Positions 31,980-35,205 of a stretch of DNA of 35,205 nt are shown here, piece by piece. The stretch is taken from assembly GCA_025210395.1 (NCBI GenBank), contig JAOARV010000013.1, positions 1-35,205 on the forward strand, given 5' to 3'. Every line of letters starts with the position of its first letter. The stretch's first letter is position 1. Made by a program: the position numbers and the translations under genes. This stretch comes from Marinisporobacter sp. Lineage in GTDB: Bacteria; Bacillota; Clostridia; Peptostreptococcales; Thermotaleaceae. The notes under the pieces are model-generated. The model searched no databases. It saw only the letters and a program-made list of their open reading frames with translations, and was not told the DNA's origin.

Positions 31980-33272
31980 ATGAAAAAACATACAGAAGAT
32001 TTTTTAAAAGAACAAATGCATATTAATAGTAAAATATACAATTTAGCACTAGAAGTAGAAAAAGAGATTGAAGAAATCTTTAAGCATATTGATGAGATTA
32101 AAGAGTATAACCAATATAAAGTATTAAAAGTGATGCAGGATGCAAAAATTAGTGACATGCATTTTAACTGGAATACAGGATATGGATATGACGATGCAGG
32201 AAGAGAGGCAATCGAAAAGGTTTATGCAAATCTTTTTAAAACGGAGGATGCCATTGTAAGACCTACTATAGTAAATGGTACCCATGCTTTAACTTTATGC
32301 CTTACAGGAATCATGAGGCCGAATGATGAAATAGTATCAGCAACAGCAAGACCTTATGATACCTTAGAAGAAGTAATAGGCATTAGAGGAGAAGGAAAAG
32401 GTTCATTAAAAGAGTTTGGGGTAACTTATAAGCAAGTAGACTTTAAACCAAATGGAGAAGTGGATTTAGAATTATTAGCACAATCTATTACAGAAAAGAC
32501 AAAGATGGTCTATATTCAAAGGTCAACAGGATATAGCTGGAGAAATGCATTAATGATTAAAGACATCAAAAAAATCGTAGAAACAGCCAAAGCTATTAAA
32601 CCAGATGTCATCTGTATGATTGATAATTGCTATGGAGAATTTTTAGATATCATAGAACCTACCGAAGTAGGTGTAGATATTATGGCAGGATCTTTAATTA
32701 AAAATCCTGGTGGTGGATTGGCACTTACTGGAGGATACATAGTAGGAAGAAAAGATCTTATAGAATTGATTGCTTATAGAATGACTTCTCCTGGGATCGG
32801 AAAGGAATGTGGATTGACCTTTGGTCTTACAAGAAGCATGTTTCAAGGACTTTTCATGGCACCAAAAGTTGTTAGTGAAGCCATAAAAGGATCTATTTTT
32901 TGTGCAAGACTTTTCGAAAAGCTAGGGTATGAAGTAGCTCCAAAATGCAATGAAAATAGAAGTGATATTATCCAGTCTATCAAAATGGGAAACCCTGAAA
33001 GTGTTATTGCCTTTTGTCAAGGAATACAAGCAGCCGCTCCCGTAGATGCTTTTGTAACGCCAGAGCCTTGGGATATGCCAGGATATGATAGTCCTGTGAT
33101 TATGGCAGCAGGTGCTTTTGTACAAGGTTCCTCTATCGAACTCAGTGCAGATGCCCCTATTAAAGAGCCTTATATCGTATATTTTCAAGGGGGGCTTACT
33201 TACGAGCATGCTAAGTATGGGGTAATGAAGGGACTTCAAGCTATGCTGGATAAAGGGTGTGTAGAGTTATAA
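31980..33272 (+). CDS. PLP-dependent methionine gamma-lyase-family protein (YnbB / 'aluminium resistance' type)
   Basis: The 430-residue fold-type I PLP enzyme has the pyridoxal lysine Lys241 in AGSLIKNPGGG, the ring-contact aspartate in MIDNCYGE (Asp215), and the phosphate-binding VNGTHAL turn (99-105). This family is annotated methionine gamma-lyase or aluminium resistance protein and usually follows hfq or a glnA-lexA region in Firmicutes; the true substrate is not established. I start at ATG 31980 behind GGTGAG; upstream in-frame TTG 31941 and ATG 31965 lack ribosome sites. It has its own promoter and terminator. Confidence 0.88.
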   Translation: MKKHTEDFLKEQMHINSKIYNLALEVEKEIEEIFKHIDEIKEYNQYKVLKVMQDAKISDMHFNWNTGYGYDDAGREAIEKVYANLFKTEDAIVRPTIVNGTHALTLCLTGIMRPNDEIVSATARPYDTLEEVIGIRGEGKGSLKEFGVTYKQVDFKPNGEVDLELLAQSITEKTKMVYIQRSTGYSWRNALMIKDIKKIVETAKAIKPDVICMIDNCYGEFLDIIEPTEVGVDIMAGSLIKNPGGGLALTGGYIVGRKDLIELIAYRMTSPGIGKECGLTFGLTRSMFQGLFMAPKVVSEAIKGSIFCARLFEKLGYEVAPKCNENRSDIIQSIKMGNPESVIAFCQGIQAAAPVDAFVTPEPWDMPGYDSPVIMAAGAFVQGSSIELSADAPIKEPYIVYFQGGLTYEHAKYGVMKGLQAMLDKGCVEL

Positions 33273-33303
33273 TTGTGTTTTTGTGAAATAAAGTTACAAA
33301 CTG

Positions 33304-33337
33304 AACTTGCAAAACCTAAAAGCGTTTTGCAAGTTTT
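33304..33337 (+). terminator. Terminator after the PLP lyase gene
   Basis: AACTTGCAAAAC (33304-33315), loop CTAAAAGC, GTTTTGCAAGTT (33324-33335), followed by TTCTTTTTTG. Confidence 0.88.
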
Positions 33338-33478
33338 CTTTTTTGTTTTTGGCGGAATAATTTTTGCACTTTTGAATAATTTAATGCTAGACTTTATATA
33401 GCATATCCAACATACGTAAATCATATATTTAAGGAAGGATATTATCAGAGACAAATAAAACGAAAAGGGTGATATTTG

Positions 33479-34339
33479 ATGAAAAATAAAAAAGAAAAAG
33501 TTATGAAATTTAAGTTGTTAATTAGTGTATCAATAATAATGGTCATGTTTATGACAATAAGTATTATTAATAACAATAATTTTGTAATGGGATATACGTC
33601 AGTAGCAGCAAGTAATAATGAAGAAACAAATAAAGATAACACAAGTGAATTTTATGAAAAGCCAAATATTATTAAACATCAAAACGATAAGCCTTTAATA
33701 TTCATTTATCATACGCATGGGACAGAATCATATAAGTCACAAAGTGATAATAACTATCATTCTTTAGAAAAAGAAGATACAGTAATAAAAGTTGGTGAAG
33801 AGCTAAAAAAACAACTTGAAGACTTAGGGCATATGGTTATTCATGATGAAAGTATTAATGATTACCCCAAATTCAAAGATTCGTATAAAAATGCACTCGC
33901 TACTGTTGAAAAAAATCTGAAAGAAAATCCTAGTCTAAGATTGATTTTCGATATTAATAGAGAGTATATAAATAATGTTGATAATTTAGAAAGTGAAGAA
34001 TATAAAAAAATAAGAAAAAATAGTGTTACTAAAATAAATGGAGAAAATGTAGCAAAATATAGCATAGTTATAGGATGTAAAAACAATAATGTTGAAGAAC
34101 TAAAAAAACTTGCCTATCATATTAGAAATATAAGCGAAGAGTTATATCCTGGATTAATACAACCCCTTGTACTTAAAGACTTTAAATACAATCAATATAA
34201 ATCAGATTATTCTACTCGGTTTTTAATAGGTAATAATATCACAACTATAGAAGAAGCTGTACAAACAACAAAATATTTAGGAGAGATTATAAATAAAGCT
34301 ATGGAAAACTTTGTAGTAAACGATAAAATGGACGATTAA
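33479..34339 (+). CDS. SpoIIP-like protein, probably not catalytic
   Basis: The 286-residue protein has a basic start and a membrane/signal helix at about residues 12-32, so it is extracytoplasmic. The middle and C-terminal parts follow the SpoIIP order: FIYHTHGTESY, DINRE (family D-I/L-HRD), RFLIGNNITTIEEA (family E-x-G-x-x-x-NTxEEA) and a helical end. SpoIIP is the amidase/endopeptidase of engulfment. Here the His of HRD is Asn and the acidic residue before the V/I-G is Leu, so catalysis may be lost. ATG 33479 follows AAAGGGTGAT; a TTG precedes it directly. GCATA (33401) and CATATATTTA (33422) could be a forespore-type promoter, weakly supported. Confidence 0.7.
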   Translation: MKNKKEKVMKFKLLISVSIIMVMFMTISIINNNNFVMGYTSVAASNNEETNKDNTSEFYEKPNIIKHQNDKPLIFIYHTHGTESYKSQSDNNYHSLEKEDTVIKVGEELKKQLEDLGHMVIHDESINDYPKFKDSYKNALATVEKNLKENPSLRLIFDINREYINNVDNLESEEYKKIRKNSVTKINGENVAKYSIVIGCKNNNVEELKKLAYHIRNISEELYPGLIQPLVLKDFKYNQYKSDYSTRFLIGNNITTIEEAVQTTKYLGEIINKAMENFVVNDKMDD

Positions 34340-34519
34340 CAACAATACTCCAAATACAACAAATAAAAGAATCCTAAAAATGAGGGGACGCCTACATATG
34401 CGTAAAATCTCAGTAACTAAAAAAAGGGTAAGCGTTATTTTAAATCTTGAGCAAGACAATTAAGAAAAAGAAAAATAAGTAGCGTTAAAGAGTGTGAAAG
34501 TTTGAAAAATAAGATAGCA
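34340..34519. other. Gap between SpoIIP-like gene and hairpin
   Basis: AT-rich sequence with no supported gene. One 27-codon frame (34380-34463, MRGRLHMRKISV...) lacks a ribosome site and may be a scrap of a mobile element. Confidence 0.3.
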
Positions 34520-34551
34520 AATCCAGTAAGAGAATTGACTCTTACTGGATT
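34520..34551. terminator. Perfect 13-bp hairpin between opposing units
   Basis: AATCCAGTAAGAG (34520-34532), loop AATTGA, complement 34539-34551, then TAAATTTTATT on the plus strand. Likely a terminator at the 3' end of the plus-strand unit and of the minus-strand pseudogene. Confidence 0.75.
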
Positions 34552-34601
34552 AAATTTTATTAGGTATTAAATTTAATTTCTATGATGTAACTATTAAAAA
34601 G

Positions 34602-34972
34602 CTATTTTAATATACCTTTTTCTTTTGCATCACTAATCCACATAGGAAATTCGTTTAAAAGCCTATCGTATAATTCTTCATCAGAAATTTTATCTATATC
34701 ATCTAGTTCAAACAAATTAGCATTATCTACATATCTATTAGATAGAGTATCTAATTTTTTCAATATGCCATAATTAGATCTTCCGATATCTACAAATTGC
34801 CAAAATAGAGGATGCTTTGAAGACTCAATAATAATATTTTTCATATCTTTACCGCTACGAACACCACCATTAGAGATGAAGACTATGAATGCTGAAAATT
34901 ACTAAGTTCTTCATTTATATATTTTGATACAACATCTCTCATCATTGGAACCTTATGATTACGACCAAACAT
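34602..34972 (-). pseudogene. Broken TerF-like vWA-domain gene (C-terminal remnant)
   Basis: Read on the minus strand, three pieces of a TerF/TerY-type von Willebrand A protein line up. MFGRNHKVPMMRDVVSKY begins at 34972 and ends at a stop. A frame shift follows to FSAFIVFISNGGVRSGKD. The 80-codon end (34844-34602) then contains FWQFVDIG, LDTLSNRYVDNANLF and DEELYDRLLNEFPMW. Intact family members are at least 200 residues, with the MIDAS motif DxSxS near the N-terminus, which is missing here. Such proteins belong to tellurite/phage-associated ter clusters. A ribosome-like AGGAGAAAGG precedes the first piece, but the frame is broken, so the gene is dead or a fragment. Confidence 0.65.
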
Positions 34973-35067
34973 TTCCTTTCTCCTGAACTTATTTAAGATT
35001 TCTCTGTTGAATATTATTCTCTTTAAAAAACCTAACGAATGCGATATTATATACAAATCAGAACAAA

Positions 35068-35205
35068 TGAGCCATACCCGATTTGCCGGACACAGTAGAG
35101 TTAGGGTACAATAAAACTGTGGGAGGTAGATAGTATGGCGAATAATGGTAAACGTTATAATGCTGAATTTAAAGCAGATATTGTACGTCTAGTAAATGAA
35201 GAAAA
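35068..35205 (+). mobile_element. Left end of an IS3-family insertion sequence (incomplete)
   Basis: TGAGCCATACCCGATTTGCC (35068-35087), followed by GGACAC, resembles the terminal inverted repeat of IS3-family elements (TG start, C-G-A-T-T-T-x-C-C-G-G-A-C-A core). A transposase OrfA begins 67 bases further on. The other end and target duplication lie outside the window, so the exact boundary is approximate. Confidence 0.6.
35135..35205 (+). CDS. IS3-family transposase OrfA, N-terminal part only
   Basis: Twenty-three codons (MANNGKRYNAEFKADIVRLV...) match the start of the HTH_Tnp_1/InsE-type OrfA, which binds the element ends. Ribosome site GGGAGGT (35121-35127) is well placed. The frame runs off the window, so OrfB and the programmed frameshift cannot be assessed. 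Confidence 0.8.
   Translation, partial: MANNGKRYNAEFKADIVRLVNEE

Noticed and set aside
34380..34463. 27-codon frame MRGRLHMRKISV...
   Set aside because: No Shine-Dalgarno and no family recognised; possibly a scrap of a mobile element, but too short to claim.

Overview
The window comes from a low-GC, anaerobic, spore-forming Firmicute of the class Clostridia. The composition is very AT-rich, with consensus Shine-Dalgarno sites and many TTG/GTG starts. It carries SpoVK and a SpoIIP-like protein, an IspH fused to ribosomal protein S1 (a clostridial arrangement), a ferredoxin-dependent 2-oxoacid oxidoreductase, a desulfoferrodoxin-type regulator, and what I read as a selenoprotein. I cannot fix the genus from sequence alone; Alkaliphilus/Crassaminicella-like relatives are a guess.

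Layout. (1) About 1-3430 is an accessory patch. It holds a perfect hairpin, an HTH regulator fused to a complete desulfoferrodoxin (superoxide reductase-like) module, a truncated chloramphenicol-acetyltransferase-like gene, a degenerate stretch, and a two-gene ATPase + HNH nuclease module that looks like a Septu (PtuAB) anti-phage system. (2) 3470-5250 is an ABC-F ATPase gene with its own promoter, a terminator-like hairpin in the leader and a second perfect hairpin between the Shine-Dalgarno and the start codon. (3) 5690-9460 holds small housekeeping genes: rluB-type pseudouridine synthase, GNAT protein, MnmM/YtqB-type methyltransferase, an unknown minus-strand gene and surE. (4) 9569-13290 is a korDABC operon followed by an RpiR-type regulator. 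(5) 13329-18025 runs histidine phosphatase, BaiN-type flavoprotein, cmk and ispH-rpsA. (6) 18102-21000 holds an orphan cheR, a MerR-like coiled-coil protein and alanine dehydrogenase. (7) 21048-21730 holds a small Cys-rich protein (minus strand) and a glutaredoxin-like gene with an in-frame UGA exactly at the first active-site cysteine, followed by a SECIS-like hairpin. (8) 21748-29541 is miaB, mutS, mutL, miaA, hfq: mismatch repair together with A37 tRNA modification and the RNA chaperone. (9) 29599-33335 is a tightly packed spoVK, GTPase, membrane protein, small CPLC peptide set, then a PLP lyase-family gene with its own promoter. (10) 33479-35205 is the second accessory patch: a SpoIIP-like protein lacking apparent catalytic residues, a broken TerF/vWA gene and the left end of an IS3-type insertion sequence.

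The most interesting items are the UGA-containing glutaredoxin-like gene, which automated calling would miss or split; the hairpin that bridges Shine-Dalgarno and AUG of the ABC-F gene; the HTH-desulfoferrodoxin fusion; the Septu-like pair; and the coupled spoVK-GTPase-membrane-protein operon whose membrane protein has two UbiA-like Asp motifs. All assignments are from reading translations and motifs by eye; no database search was run.
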